Source: Rhynchopus sp. YZ270_cl-10 (lineage: Eukaryota; Euglenozoa; Diplonemea; Diplonemida; Diplonemidae). From it: a stretch of DNA of 64,000 nt. Below are positions 19,686 to 29,043 of the stretch, in pieces. Under the pieces are notes generated by a model that saw nothing but the letters and a program-made list of their open reading frames with translations, did no database searches and was not told the origin of the DNA. The stretch spans positions 1,860,001-1,924,000 of the forward strand of contig OZ037835.1 in the NCBI GenBank assembly GCA_964035575.1. The letters run 5' to 3'. Position 1 is the stretch's first letter; the number at the start of each line of letters is the position of its first letter. The translations under genes and the position numbers were made by a program.

Positions 19686-22600
19686 TCAGTAGGTGTTGCT
19701 CCGCACGAGTTCAGGCAGGCTGGCCTCTGTCAGTTTTGCCGCGCTGATGTACTTCAGGCACAACTGGGGTTGCTCTAGCAGTAAGAACTTGAGCGACTTG
19801 TTTGGCAGTAGGTCTGTCCTTAGTGCCTTGGTGGCTGAACACACTTTGAACATGTGTTTCAGTGTCGCCTTTGATTTTGCCGTGCAGTTGTTGCAGCGTG
19901 CCACGTCGTTGCTGCCCATGTAGTCGAACAGCGCAGGGTGGCGCTCTGTCCGCAGCAGTCTCATCTGCACTGCTCCCCGCCGCGTGAGCTCCGGTGTGCT
20001 CAGCTTGGGTCGCGACACTCCCTTCGGGGTGTCCGCCGTGATCGTGCTGTAGAGTTCGCTCGCCGGTTGGGGTGTGTAGCTGGAGCAGACTGCGCGTATC
20101 GCCGCTTTGCACGCGAGGAGCGTGAGTGGTTCCTCTTGTAGGCGGCCTTTTTGTGATGCCCGTTCTGCTTGGTACGTGGCCGTACCTAACTTGGCTTCGT
20201 GGTCCGCTTCCTCATTTCCACTCACCCCCACATGTGACGGGATGTACTGCATGATCACCCGCACCTTGGTTGTAGCCCGGTGTAGTGCCGACCACACGTC
20301 GCAGAGAAGTCCCGTAGCCTTCACCGGACCTGTCTCCAACGCACGTAGTGCTGACTGGCTGTCTGTGAGGATTACCACCGTGTTGTGTTTGTGGTCTGTG
20401 CGGTGCAGTTCCTCCACCATCGGAAGTGCCTCTCTGATGGCCACCAGCTCGGCGGTGTACGATATGCTCATCCGCCCTGCTCCGACGTTGGCTGTCGCTA
20501 TTTCTTTGTCGCTGTCTCCCGGGTAGACCACAATGCCTGCACCCCCGTGGCCTCGTCCGCCTTCCACCGACCCGTCTGTGTAGACGTGAAGGTCCGCTGG
20601 TGGCAGCTCTGCGGTGGTCTGCTCTGTCAAGCTTCTCGCCTCTGCGTCCGTCTGCGTGCCCTTCTTGAAGCCAGCCACGTAGGGCCGGATGTCGACCTTG
20701 GGGAGGACCTCCTTCCAGCGCCAGGGTGCCACCGGGTAGTGTGTCTGGGACATCGCTGGTTGGTCGTGGCGGTACATCTTCGTCTGTTCCACTGTGTCCT
20801 TCGCCGACCGTAACCAGGTCAGTTTCGTATCGCTTGAATGCATTGCACACTCTGCTGGGGTCTCCAGTTGTCGACGTGCACGTTCGTACAGGGCTGCTGC
20901 ATCGAATTCGACGTGCTCTCGTATCTTCCTCAGGTGTGCTTCCCAGAGTAGGTCCTCTGCTTTGGTGTAGTAGTTACACCCGGTGATGACCCTCGCCCCC
21001 CTTCGGTGGAGTACTTCCAGAGTTTCAAGGCCTGCCTCATTTAGCGCTGGTCCCCACACCGCCAGTGCATACGTTATGGTCGGGAGCACGTACGTCATGT
21101 ACACCTGTCTCAGCATGTGGGCATCGCACCCCCAGTCCCGTCCAGCCATGAGCTGGATCAGAGAAAGTTTTTTGAGGAACTTCGTCTTCACCGCCGCCAG
21201 TTGTGGCTGCATCGTCAGTGCGTCATCCAGTTCCACCCCCAGGTAACGGACCGTCTGCGCACGGTTCACCACTGCTCCGTCTGCGTACTTCACTTCGCAC
21301 TTAGCTTTTCTGATGTCGGCACGATCGCCCTTCTCGGTCACTGGCATCACGAAGGTTTTCCTGCGGGATATCGTGAATCCAAGTTTGGGGAGGTGTTCCT
21401 CTAGCAGTGTAAGGACCTTCTGTATCGCCGCTGTTGCTTCCTCCAGTGTGCGCTCCGTACACATGATGGCCAGGTCGTCAGCGAAGATGCAGAAGTGGGC
21501 CGTCGTTCCTTCCAGGATCTCTGCCACCTCCGTCATCACCAGATTGAACAGTAGTGGTGAGAGCACTGTGCCCTGGGGAACACCCTCCCGCATCACGTAT
21601 TCCTCGCTCCGTGTTCCTTCCACCGTTGTCCTTGCCGTTCTGTGCTTCAGGTAATCCGTGAGCCACCTGATGTATCGCTCTGGTACCTGGTGTTGGTGGA
21701 GCCTTTCCAGAATTTTCCCCCGTTTAACCTTGTCGTAGGCCTTGTCGAGGTCCAGCGTCAGAATGATGGGGACTTCTTTCTTCGCTGCGGAGTCCTTAGC
21801 CAGCTGCGTGATGTAGGCCAGGTTGTCCACGGCGGAACGGAAGCGTCTGAATCCTGTCTGTTTGGGATGTAGGTTCTGTGTGGCCTCGTTTGGGTCTTCC
21901 ATCAGCTGGAGCAGTCTGTTCGCTAGCACGTGTTCCATCACCTTACTCACGGTACTCGTCAGGGCTATCGGCCGGTAGGATTCGAGGTCTTCCTCTGGCT
22001 TCCCTTGTTTGTGGATAGGGAAAAGTATGGCCTTCTTCCATTCTTTGGGTAGTTGCCCCTGCTTCCACGAGAGGTTCATGACATGTAGAAGCCCTTTTTT
22101 TGCGGCGGGTCCGAGGTGCATCAACATCTCGTTGTGTATCCCATCCGCTCCAGGTGACTTTCCTGCTTCTAGGACGTTCAGTGCGGCGTCCAGCTCCTCC
22201 AGTGTCAGGGGTGCTTCAGCTCCTTGGGATCCTGCCGTAGTTTGCTGCTCCGCATCCGGTAGGCCTGTGCCGTCACTCACGCTGCAGTAGTGCTCCCCCA
22301 GTGCGTCCGCCTTCTCCTTGTTGGTGGAGAGCTGTTGTTTTTCCTGTTGTCCCTCTTTTTTTACTTTTATGGGGTACGACTGCGCCTTGTCCGCCCGCCC
22401 GTCCAACTCGCGCAGCAGCCTGAAGGCCCCGGAGGTTGCTACTGCCTTGGTGCACTTGTCCTCCCACACCTCTCTCTTCGCCTTCCGTATCGCATTGGCC
22501 GTCTGCCGCCGGAGTTCCGTGAGTGCGTCCCCGTCGGCCACGGTCAGGGTCTCCTCCTTCTGCTGTCTGCGGAGTTCTCTGTCTCGTTGCTTCTGGGCCT

Positions 22601-23777
22601 TCTTCACCGCACCGTTGCACCAGCGTCGCTTCTTCTTCCTTGCCTTGCCTCTGGGGATGTGCCTCCTCGCGATGTTCTTCACCATCCCTGCCCACTTGGC
22701 TGCTGCGGTGCTGATCGAGCCCCACTTCATTGCGTCTGGCGAACTGCGCTCCATCTCCTTGGTGAAGCCTGCCCAGTTCGCCTTCTTCCAGTTCCACAGC
22801 TCTTTTTTGAGTTTCACCTCAGGATGTGTTGGAGGTGTTTGGGCGTTCGCTTGCACTTCAAACTCTATCGGCAGGTGGTCGGAGTTGAGCGTTTCCCGTG
22901 TTTGCCAATTGGGGTCGGCCCAGTCTCTGTCTGCGAAGACCACATCTGGTGACGTTTTGGTACCGCGCTGGATCCGCGTTGCTTCCTTCTTGTTCCAGCA
23001 TCGCATGTTGTTCCCCAACGCCCAGTCGTGTAGGTCAGTTCCCGTTTGGTTGGGAATTTTCGCCTGACTCCACGCCTGGTGATGTGCGTTGATGTCCCCT
23101 GCGATCACGCAGCCCTCTCCCGTTGGCAGATCCTGTGTTGCGAAGTCATCCTCTCTCTGGTCCCCCTTCTGTAGACCCACCCCGCTCGGCCGGTACACAT
23201 TCGTGAAGAGCACGCCCTCCACAATCACATCCAGCCTCTCTGTGGTCTCCCACGCTTCGAAGGGTTGTTCTGTCGCACGCAAGTTCTTCTTCACCAGTGT
23301 CGCAATCCCTCCCCCATGCGTCTCGCTGATGTCTTTTTTTCGAGCTACCGTTCGCACCCGCAGGAAAGTCCTGTACCCGTCAAAGTTCAGCTTGCCCGTT
23401 TGCGCCGCCATGAGTTCTTGGAGGTGTACTACATCGTACTTCTCCTTCTCCAGGACCTGCTTCAGCTCCCCTTTCTTCGGGCCCGTCAGCCCCCCCGCAT
23501 TCCAACTCATGCAGCGAAGGGTTCTTGGTTTTGGTCCTTGCTCTGGTTCTGGCTCTGGTCCTGGCTCAGGCTCGATGCCGTCCTCTAGCAGTTGGTTGCT
23601 CTTGATGGTGGAGGAGGTCTTGTCGAGTGTGGGGTCTGTGTTCGGTCGACCTGAGTGGTGTTGATGAGTCATCCTTGGGTGTGCGTGGGTCTTCCACTTG
23701 TACGGAAGCAAAAAAGGCAGTAGCAGCAGCAGCACACTATCCAGCATTAACCACACCAACAGCAACACCAGACACAA
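19686..23777 (-). CDS. LINE-A ORF2: APE endonuclease, reverse transcriptase, RNase H
   Basis: About 1360 residues, read from just after the ORF1 stop; the first ATG in this frame is at 23747. An apurinic-like endonuclease comes first (MSWNAGGLTG, AGDINAHHQAW, PDVVFAD, SDHLPIEF). The reverse transcriptase follows (SYRPIALTST, LDLDKAYDKV, GVPQGTVLSPLLFN, catalytic FADD), then an RNase H domain (VYTDGSVEGG, TAELVAIREA, LTDSQSALRA, PSHVGVSGNEEAD) and a terminal CNNC..H..C zinc-finger-like motif. All catalytic positions I can check are present, so it looks intact. Domain order and RNase H fit the I/ingi/R1-like group of APE LINEs. Near the start, residues 64-74 read LLEDGIEPEPG, a degenerate 2A-like motif. 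It lies in the same frame as ORF1, separated by one UGA. Confidence 0.92.
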   Translation of the reverse strand: MCLVLLLVWLMLDSVLLLLLPFLLPYKWKTHAHPRMTHQHHSGRPNTDPTLDKTSSTIKSNQLLEDGIEPEPGPEPEPEQGPKPRTLRCMSWNAGGLTGPKKGELKQVLEKEKYDVVHLQELMAAQTGKLNFDGYRTFLRVRTVARKKDISETHGGGIATLVKKNLRATEQPFEAWETTERLDVIVEGVLFTNVYRPSGVGLQKGDQREDDFATQDLPTGEGCVIAGDINAHHQAWSQAKIPNQTGTDLHDWALGNNMRCWNKKEATRIQRGTKTSPDVVFADRDWADPNWQTRETLNSDHLPIEFEVQANAQTPPTHPEVKLKKELWNWKKANWAGFTKEMERSSPDAMKWGSISTAAAKWAGMVKNIARRHIPRGKARKKKRRWCNGAVKKAQKQRDRELRRQQKEETLTVADGDALTELRRQTANAIRKAKREVWEDKCTKAVATSGAFRLLRELDGRADKAQSYPIKVKKEGQQEKQQLSTNKEKADALGEHYCSVSDGTGLPDAEQQTTAGSQGAEAPLTLEELDAALNVLEAGKSPGADGIHNEMLMHLGPAAKKGLLHVMNLSWKQGQLPKEWKKAILFPIHKQGKPEEDLESYRPIALTSTVSKVMEHVLANRLLQLMEDPNEATQNLHPKQTGFRRFRSAVDNLAYITQLAKDSAAKKEVPIILTLDLDKAYDKVKRGKILERLHQHQVPERYIRWLTDYLKHRTARTTVEGTRSEEYVMREGVPQGTVLSPLLFNLVMTEVAEILEGTTAHFCIFADDLAIMCTERTLEEATAAIQKVLTLLEEHLPKLGFTISRRKTFVMPVTEKGDRADIRKAKCEVKYADGAVVNRAQTVRYLGVELDDALTMQPQLAAVKTKFLKKLSLIQLMAGRDWGCDAHMLRQVYMTYVLPTITYALAVWGPALNEAGLETLEVLHRRGARVITGCNYYTKAEDLLWEAHLRKIREHVEFDAAALYERARRQLETPAECAMHSSDTKLTWLRSAKDTVEQTKMYRHDQPAMSQTHYPVAPWRWKEVLPKVDIRPYVAGFKKGTQTDAEARSLTEQTTAELPPADLHVYTDGSVEGGRGHGGAGIVVYPGDSDKEIATANVGAGRMSISYTAELVAIREALPMVEELHRTDHKHNTVVILTDSQSALRALETGPVKATGLLCDVWSALHRATTKVRVIMQYIPSHVGVSGNEEADHEAKLGTATYQAERASQKGRLQEEPLTLLACKAAIRAVCSSYTPQPASELYSTITADTPKGVSRPKLSTPELTRRGAVQMRLLRTERHPALFDYMGSNDVARCNNCTAKSKATLKHMFKVCSATKALRTDLLPNKSLKFLLLEQPQLCLKYISAAKLTEASLPELVRSNTY
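23556..23588 (-). promoter_or_regulatory. Degenerate 2A-like motif in LINE-A ORF2
   Basis: The encoded LLEDGIEPEPGP resembles the 2A consensus D-V/I-E-x-N-P-G-P. The D/G order is changed and E replaces the conserved N, so ribosome skipping is doubtful. It precedes the endonuclease at the same place as 2A peptides in trypanosome L1Tc and other LINEs. Confidence 0.4.
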
Positions 23778-23780
23778 CAG

Positions 23781-25871
23781 TCAGTACCGCATGCTGCGGC
23801 GCTTCTCTTTCTCTTTCCTTGGCGAGGGGGAGGGCGTCGTCGCTAAGATCCGTCGTGTGTTCTTGGGGGTGGCACGGTCACGTTCGTCCCGCTCCGCTCT
23901 CTTCCCCCTGTTCAGCTGCTTGGGTGGCGTCAAGCCCATGCGGAGGCGGCGTTCTTCTGCGTGGAGGACGTCCCTCGCACGTTTCAGCTGGCGTTCCTCC
24001 TCCTGGCGCACCAGTGCTGCCGCTGTCGCGAGATCCATCTCCTCCTCTCGCTCTGTTTCCCGCTTTTTTTTTAAAAAAGCCTCGTAAGAGGCTTCGGCCT
24101 CTTGCAGCACTGCCTCCGTCGCCAGCCGTTTCGCTTCTGCTGAGGCGAATGCGTTCCTCCTCTTCTCCTCGGCCAACTCCTCCTGGCGTGTCTTCTTCAG
24201 GATTTCGTTATACTCCTGCCACTGTGCTTCTTCGCGTGCCTTCGCTTCTGCCCTCTCCGCCTCTGCAGTGTCGAATTCACGGCGGCGGTCCGTCTCTTCC
24301 TGCCGCCTCTGTGCCTGCAGCCGTTCTTCTGCTTCTTCTCTCTGTTCGCGTTGCTGTTGTTGTTGCCTCTGCTGTTGTTGCTGCCGCTGCTGCTGTTGCT
24401 GCCGCTGCTGCTGTTGTTGCCGCTGCTGCTGTTGTTGCTGCTGTTGCTTCCGCTCCTGCGTTTGCGTGGGTTCCTTCTTCGCCTTCGTCTCCTTCTTCGG
24501 CGGTGCCGTCACCTTCACCTCCTCATCGATTTGCATCTCGCCTTCTCCTTCTTCTTCTTCTTCTTCTTCTTCCGGTTCGGTGCGTCGCTGTTGTAGCTTT
24601 AGGTCGCGCATCTCCGTCATCAGCTGGTCCAGCTGGCTCGCCATGCGTTGCAGCGTCTGCTGCATCTCGTCCTTCTCTGCCCGCAGTGCACCTTCTCTCT
24701 CCTTCGACTCCAGGAGTTCCCGACGCATCTTCTCCACCTCGGCGTCCTGTGCGGGGTAGGGCTTGGGCACGTAGTCCTGCTGTGCCGCCCTTCCTTCCTC
24801 TTTTCCTTTTCCTTTTTTATTTGCGGCGTCAAACAGCCACCCTTCTTTGGTACGGTCGTACCGACGGAAGGTCAGCACGTCCTCCCCCACCACTACCGGC
24901 TTCAGCGTCCCCGGCGGTGCGCCCCGGACGAGAAGCACCCTGTGCGTGCCGTGCTTGCCGGTCCTCACCAACTCCGGCTCCCACGCGTGCTGCTCGCTCA
25001 GGATTGCCCGCACTCCGTTCTTCGACAGCGAGAGAGGCAGCCCGTCCACCACCCACATCTCTGCCCAGAGGTTCGTCTTCCCCTGCTCGCCCAACACCTT
25101 GCTGGCCTGCTCCTGTGTGGTGCCTTCCGGAACCGCGACGCCGAGTCCGCCCCGCGACAGCAGCACCACTCGCCCGCTCAGCTCGGTGGCCTGGTTCCGC
25201 GCCGTCTCCAGGTTCACTGTGCTCGGTAGCGGCGTCACCCGGTCGCCACCCCGTCCCGACCCGTTGGTGAAGAACGGCCTGGCGAAGAAGCCGTCATCGC
25301 CGCTTCCTGCCAGCACGTCCTTCACCTGCGCGCCGTCTACTCCAATCTTAAAAGCCGCCGTCTTTGCGGCTGGCTTCCCCTTCTTCGCCTTCAGCTCCAC
25401 GGCGGTCTGCACCTCGCCTCCGTGTGCCTTCACCCATGCACATGCTGCGGCACGGGTCACGCTGTTGCGGCTTTCCACCACAACGTATTTGGTTTGGGGC
25501 AATGCCCCCTGGTGCTGCTTTGCACCCGCCGTCTTGTGCACCGCCTGTACGGTGCTGACTGAGCACAGGAACCGGCGCTCCGTCCTCATCTCCTCCCCCC
25601 GCACCGTCACGAGGGAGATCAGTGGGGCCGCCAACCCCTGTGGTTTGTCGGCCGGGGCTACGAGTACCCCTGCCGTGTGCTGGTGCTGCGGCTTCTGCAG
25701 CGCTTCCTCCACTTCCTTACGGCTGCACCACAGGATGCCTCCGTTTTTCTTAAAATCAGCCAAGTTGGCTGCGAGTCGGCTGTCAGGAAAGTCCTCAGCC
25801 CGGGGTCTCCACATCGCCCCTGCCACCTCTTCGTCAGCCTTCTTCATCGTCTGCTGTCCAGAGGACCCCAT
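23781..25871 (-). CDS. LINE-A ORF1, coiled-coil protein
   Basis: 696 residues from the ATG at 25871 (MGSSGQQTMKK) to TGA at 23781-23783. The N-terminal half holds a globular region including EMWVVDGLPLSLSKNGVRAI ... HRVLLVRGAPPGTLKPVVVG, matched in pattern by the LINE-B ORF1. The C-terminal half is a long charged coiled coil with a Glu run, then five-Gln blocks separated by Arg (about 24350-24450) and a basic tail (KEKEKRRSMRY). This layout fits a LINE nucleic-acid-binding ORF1 protein that packages the RNA. The stop is UGA followed by CUG, and the ORF2 frame continues in phase directly after it. Confidence 0.85.
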   Translation of the reverse strand: MGSSGQQTMKKADEEVAGAMWRPRAEDFPDSRLAANLADFKKNGGILWCSRKEVEEALQKPQHQHTAGVLVAPADKPQGLAAPLISLVTVRGEEMRTERRFLCSVSTVQAVHKTAGAKQHQGALPQTKYVVVESRNSVTRAAACAWVKAHGGEVQTAVELKAKKGKPAAKTAAFKIGVDGAQVKDVLAGSGDDGFFARPFFTNGSGRGGDRVTPLPSTVNLETARNQATELSGRVVLLSRGGLGVAVPEGTTQEQASKVLGEQGKTNLWAEMWVVDGLPLSLSKNGVRAILSEQHAWEPELVRTGKHGTHRVLLVRGAPPGTLKPVVVGEDVLTFRRYDRTKEGWLFDAANKKGKGKEEGRAAQQDYVPKPYPAQDAEVEKMRRELLESKEREGALRAEKDEMQQTLQRMASQLDQLMTEMRDLKLQQRRTEPEEEEEEEEGEGEMQIDEEVKVTAPPKKETKAKKEPTQTQERKQQQQQQQQRQQQQQRQQQQQRQQQQQRQQQQQREQREEAEERLQAQRRQEETDRRREFDTAEAERAEAKAREEAQWQEYNEILKKTRQEELAEEKRRNAFASAEAKRLATEAVLQEAEASYEAFLKKKRETEREEEMDLATAAALVRQEEERQLKRARDVLHAEERRLRMGLTPPKQLNRGKRAERDERDRATPKNTRRILATTPSPSPRKEKEKRRSMRY

Positions 25872-26475
25872 CGTGGAGGGGGGTGGCTTTTTTGGGGGGA
25901 GGGGGGGAGCAGTTGGGATGTGCTCAGGGTTAATTCTTGATTCACTGTGTCCTCCTTATTCGTGGAATCGGATGTAAATAACAAAGTGTTTTTATGTGGG
26001 TGGTGTCAATCATGACGTCAATTCGCGTACACAAAAGTGTGCAGTGGCCAGAAGACAAGCTTGAATATATTATTTTCATCATGTTCTTAGGTGGCGGCTC
26101 TCCGATTCAGGCACCCCTACCGTAATAGGCACACCTTCACCGTGCCCGTCCCCAGGCCAAAGCCGAACGGGGTCCGCCATAGGGTCTTGAGAGCGCCGAC
26201 TTTGGGTACGTTAATCCCTTACCATACCTACTCATCGACGGAGCTGTGCGTTATGGGTAAGGAGTGCTCTTAGAGCCCACCTCGGGGTCGCTCATGTATC
26301 CCCCCCAAAGGTATTGTCCCACGGGCGGTCGCAGGGCTCTAGTTCATCCCCCCATACGTCCCCGGCACAAGGCCTTCGCGCGGTCAAAGGAATCCCATCA
26401 TACCCCCCCTACCTACTAGGAACATACCTCCACGACTGGATGCAGTTTTAGGTCATACCCAGGACCTGGGGGGGG
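25872..26475. other. Region upstream of LINE-A ORF1
   Basis: Positions 25872-25980 are probably LINE-A 5' UTR. Positions 26090-26475 are unlike the surroundings (GC-richer, with several C-runs). They contain an inverted pair CCCTTACC/GGTAAGGA around 26216-26264 and show no gene. Whether all of this belongs to LINE-A cannot be decided from one copy. Confidence 0.4.
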
Positions 26476-27178
26476 TGTTTTTGTTTCATAAAAAGCTCCA
26501 ACAATTTTGTAGAATCTGCCAAAGGGAGTGGGGTTTCGTGTGTTTAGCATTTGAGTCGATGACAGACACCCCAGACTGTTTTTCCGCTTTCAGGTCGCAA
26601 CAGTGCAGGGAAGTGTCCCAAAACGATTTTCTGGGGGGTTTTGCGTGTAAATAGGGTCAGCACACTGGTGGGTCCGTGCTGTTTTTTCCACAGAACCGAC
26701 ATGTGGGACATGTCCCACCTGATTTTTGCGCGTATAGGGCCGTATATGTCCGTACAGGCATGTACGGACCGTCGGTACACGCCTTTACGCGCCAAAACGC
26801 GGGGTAAAAATCAGGTGGATATCTGCCAAACGACAAAAACACAAATGAATAAAAAATGTTGAAATCAAAAAGGAAGAACATAACAATGTGGTTTTCAACT
26901 GGGATAAGCTCCAAGTACCTACAAAGTGGCATTGACCCATTTCTAAAATGTGGTGCACGGGAGAGAAATGTGCAGAGATTTGTGTGCGAATGCAAAGGAA
27001 AACATGGTGCTTTGTGAACAGCTCTTAGCGGCCCTGTTCCAACGATGTAACAAAATGCCTAAAAAAATAAAGTACAAAACAAAAGCCCGTTGTTGTTTTT
27101 CTTTCACCATGTTCACCCACTACAGCCCCAACTCCCACAACCCCACCACACAACAGAGCAACACAGAAGGAAGACAAA
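26476..27178. repeat. LRR-gene flanking modules before L2
   Basis: It starts with the second half of the L1 3' module (CATAAAAAGCTCCAACAATT, GAGTCGATGACAGACACCCC), nearly identical to 48630-48860. A small palindromic element sits at 26715-26818. It ends with the leader block (CCCCAACTCCCACAACCCCA). Confidence 0.6.
26715..26818. mobile_element. Palindromic MITE, copy 1
   Basis: 104 bp starting CCACCTGATTTTT and ending AAAAATCAGGTGG, with inner TTTACGCGCC-type arms. A second copy with better-preserved arms lies at 59023-59130. Flanks ATGTC and ATATC differ by one base, so the target duplication is only approximate. Confidence 0.55.
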
Positions 27179-28057
27179 ATGGAAGTAGTTATCAAGGACT
27201 GTGCAGACAACTCGTACATGATCGAGGTGGGTGTGGGTGACACAACGGAGACGATGCGGCAGAAGGTGGCGTCTGCAGTGGGGTTGGCTGAGGACAGCTT
27301 CCACATGGGCTTCGGAGGGAAGGACGAAGGAGACGACATCACGCAGCTGAGTGCTGGAGACGCAGTCGTGTTGACGAAAAGTAAGAAGTTCGTGGCCAGA
27401 GCAGCACTTCATGCGTTGGGTGAGGACATCACTGCAGAGAGGCTGGAGACTGTGGAGGATCCTGAGGTTGCGTGTTTGCTTCTGCAGGCGGAGGTTGCGA
27501 CTGTCATTCCGAACAATTTCTTGGCACAGACATCGTTAACAGCACTTGATCTGAGTGCTGTGTCCTGTGTGACGGAAATTGGTGATCAGTTTCTTCACCG
27601 GTGCACATCGTTGACGAGCATCGACCTGTCTGGGTTGACACGTCTCACGCGGATTGGTCTCTACTTTCTTGCCCACTGCAACAGCCTCACAGCAGTGGAC
27701 TTATCACCACTTTGCAACGTAACACAAATTGATGACCACTTTCTTGCCGGCTGCAGCAGCCTGAAAGTTGTGGACTTATCACCACTCAGAAATGTTACTG
27801 AAATCGGCACTAACTTTCTCGCAGGCTGCATCAGCCTCACAGAACTAGACCTGTCACCACTCAGCAGAGTTACGCACTTTGGTGAGCGCTTTGCTGTCAT
27901 CTGCACTTCGTTGAGGAGCATCCACCTTGGCGGCTGTAGCAGTGCTGTGTCCAGTCGAGTACGTGCAGGCAATCTGAAGAAGTATGTGGTTGACGCACCT
28001 CCGACACGTGTCAGAGGCAAGACGAAAGCAGCCTTGCTTCGCTGCAGTGTTTCGTAA
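27179..28057 (+). CDS. Ubiquitin-like + LRR protein, family member L2
   Basis: 292 residues, the shortest member. It has the same ubiquitin-like N-terminus (MEVVIKDCADNSYMIEVGVG) and linker, but only six 25-residue LRRs, i.e. three fewer than L1; the missing units are whole repeats. The tail is a shortened long type (APPTRVRGKTKAALLRCSVS). Its 3' flank is unlike other members up to 28243, where it joins a copy of the 5-phosphatase 3' end. Confidence 0.82.
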   Translation: MEVVIKDCADNSYMIEVGVGDTTETMRQKVASAVGLAEDSFHMGFGGKDEGDDITQLSAGDAVVLTKSKKFVARAALHALGEDITAERLETVEDPEVACLLLQAEVATVIPNNFLAQTSLTALDLSAVSCVTEIGDQFLHRCTSLTSIDLSGLTRLTRIGLYFLAHCNSLTAVDLSPLCNVTQIDDHFLAGCSSLKVVDLSPLRNVTEIGTNFLAGCISLTELDLSPLSRVTHFGERFAVICTSLRSIHLGGCSSAVSSRVRAGNLKKYVVDAPPTRVRGKTKAALLRCSVS

Positions 28058-28243
28058 AGTTCCCACTCAGAAAACACAGTTGCTTTCTCGTTGTGTAACT
28101 CTGTCATACCAGCGAACCAAACACCGTGTGAAGCGATCTCGGAGTGCACGTGCGTTCGCTCAAGATACTCCACAGCTCGTCCTTCTCCAGTACACGTGTG
28201 ATCCATTTCGTGTCGGAACGACATCCACACTAATACAACGAGG
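28058..28243. other. L2-specific 3' flank
   Basis: This sequence is found only once in the window. The minus strand is open through it (reading MDHTCTGEGRAVEYLERTHV and HGVWFAGMTELHNEKATVF), continuing into the L2 antisense. It might be a fragment of an unrelated gene, which I do not recognise. Confidence 0.3.
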
Positions 28244-28330
28244 CTCGATTATTGCGAAACCATGGTGCACACAGACCACAGACAGGTCTACGGGCTGTAT
28301 GTAGTGACCAACCCCACAGCAAAGGGGTAA
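28244..28330 (+). pseudogene. Duplicated 3' end of the 5-phosphatase gene
   Basis: This matches 16092-16178 with two early substitutions and includes the codons for HTDHRQVYGLYVV and the stop. It is the left end of a segmental duplication (offset 12152 bp) that runs on through the spacer into LRR gene L3. The catalytic remainder is absent, so it is not functional. Confidence 0.8.
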
Positions 28331-29043
28331 CACGAGGTGCACGACGAAGTGAGTTGACTGTGGTTTTGCTGTGTCGTTGGCTTACAACGGTGAAAGCCAC
28401 AAAGTACAACCATGGTCATTTATTTGACTGTTGTGAGAGGGGTGGAGAGTGGGGTGGGGTGGGGTGGGGGCAAAAGGCGGGTTAAAAATGTTGGAAGCAA
28501 AAAGGAAGAACAAAACAAAGTAGTTTTCAACAGGGATAGGCTCCGAGTAACTAGACAATGGCATTGACCCATTTCTAAAATGTGGTGCATGGGTGAGAAA
28601 TGTGCAGAGCTTTGTGTGCGAAACGAAAGGAAAACATGGTGCTTAGGGAATCGCACCGACCCTGTTCCAACAATGTAACAAAAGTCCAAAAAGGTAAATT
28701 GGGACAGTGCCCGAGAGGGCTGTTGTATTTCAAGTCAACTTTTGTGGTCTTTCTTCCTGGTGTGGTTCAGTGGCCAGGTGGTGTCGTGTGTTGAGGAAAC
28801 CCGAGTGGTTCGCAAATAAGACCCCCGATCACCCCACACCCTTCTGCACATTTCCAACAAAAGCGATGAGTCCTTAGGAGCGTACCTCTTCTCGAAGTAC
28901 GCAACGACATGTTTTCCATCAAAAGGCCCCCCTACCTCCACCTGTTTTCACACACCTATCACCCTTCTCCTCGTTGTTCACCCACCACAGCCCCAACTCC
29001 CACAACCCCACCACACAACAGAGCAACACAGAAGGAAGACAAA
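28331..29043. repeat. Duplicated spacer before L3
   Basis: A copy of 16179-16891 at constant offset 12152, with every segment I compared identical, including the G/T-rich block and the leader. This points to a very recent duplication or gene conversion. Confidence 0.75.

Larger units (their letters stand above)
18299..26475 (-). mobile_element. 8.2-kb inserted block containing LINE-A and poly(T) tracts
   Basis: The L1 3' module is interrupted here. The left edge is a 24-nt T-run (18299-18322), i.e. a poly(A) tail on the minus strand. The right edge is marked by resumption of the module at about 26476. TGTTTTT occurs at both edges (18297-18303 and 26476-26482), consistent with a short target duplication. 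More T-runs at ~18806-18878, ~19440 and 19635-19648 suggest several minus-strand retroposition events, or one element with internal A-tracts. Only LINE-A has recognisable genes. Confidence 0.5.

Noticed and set aside
23627-25270. Long plus-strand frame (Pro/Ser/Ala-rich) opposite LINE-A ORF1
   Set aside because: Shadow of the Gln/Glu-rich coiled coil; no domain is recognisable.
25872-26475. HDV-like ribozyme for LINE-A
   Set aside because: I looked for P1 pairings from several possible 5' ends; candidate partners lie 65-90 nt apart with no acceptable P2/P4, so there is no support.
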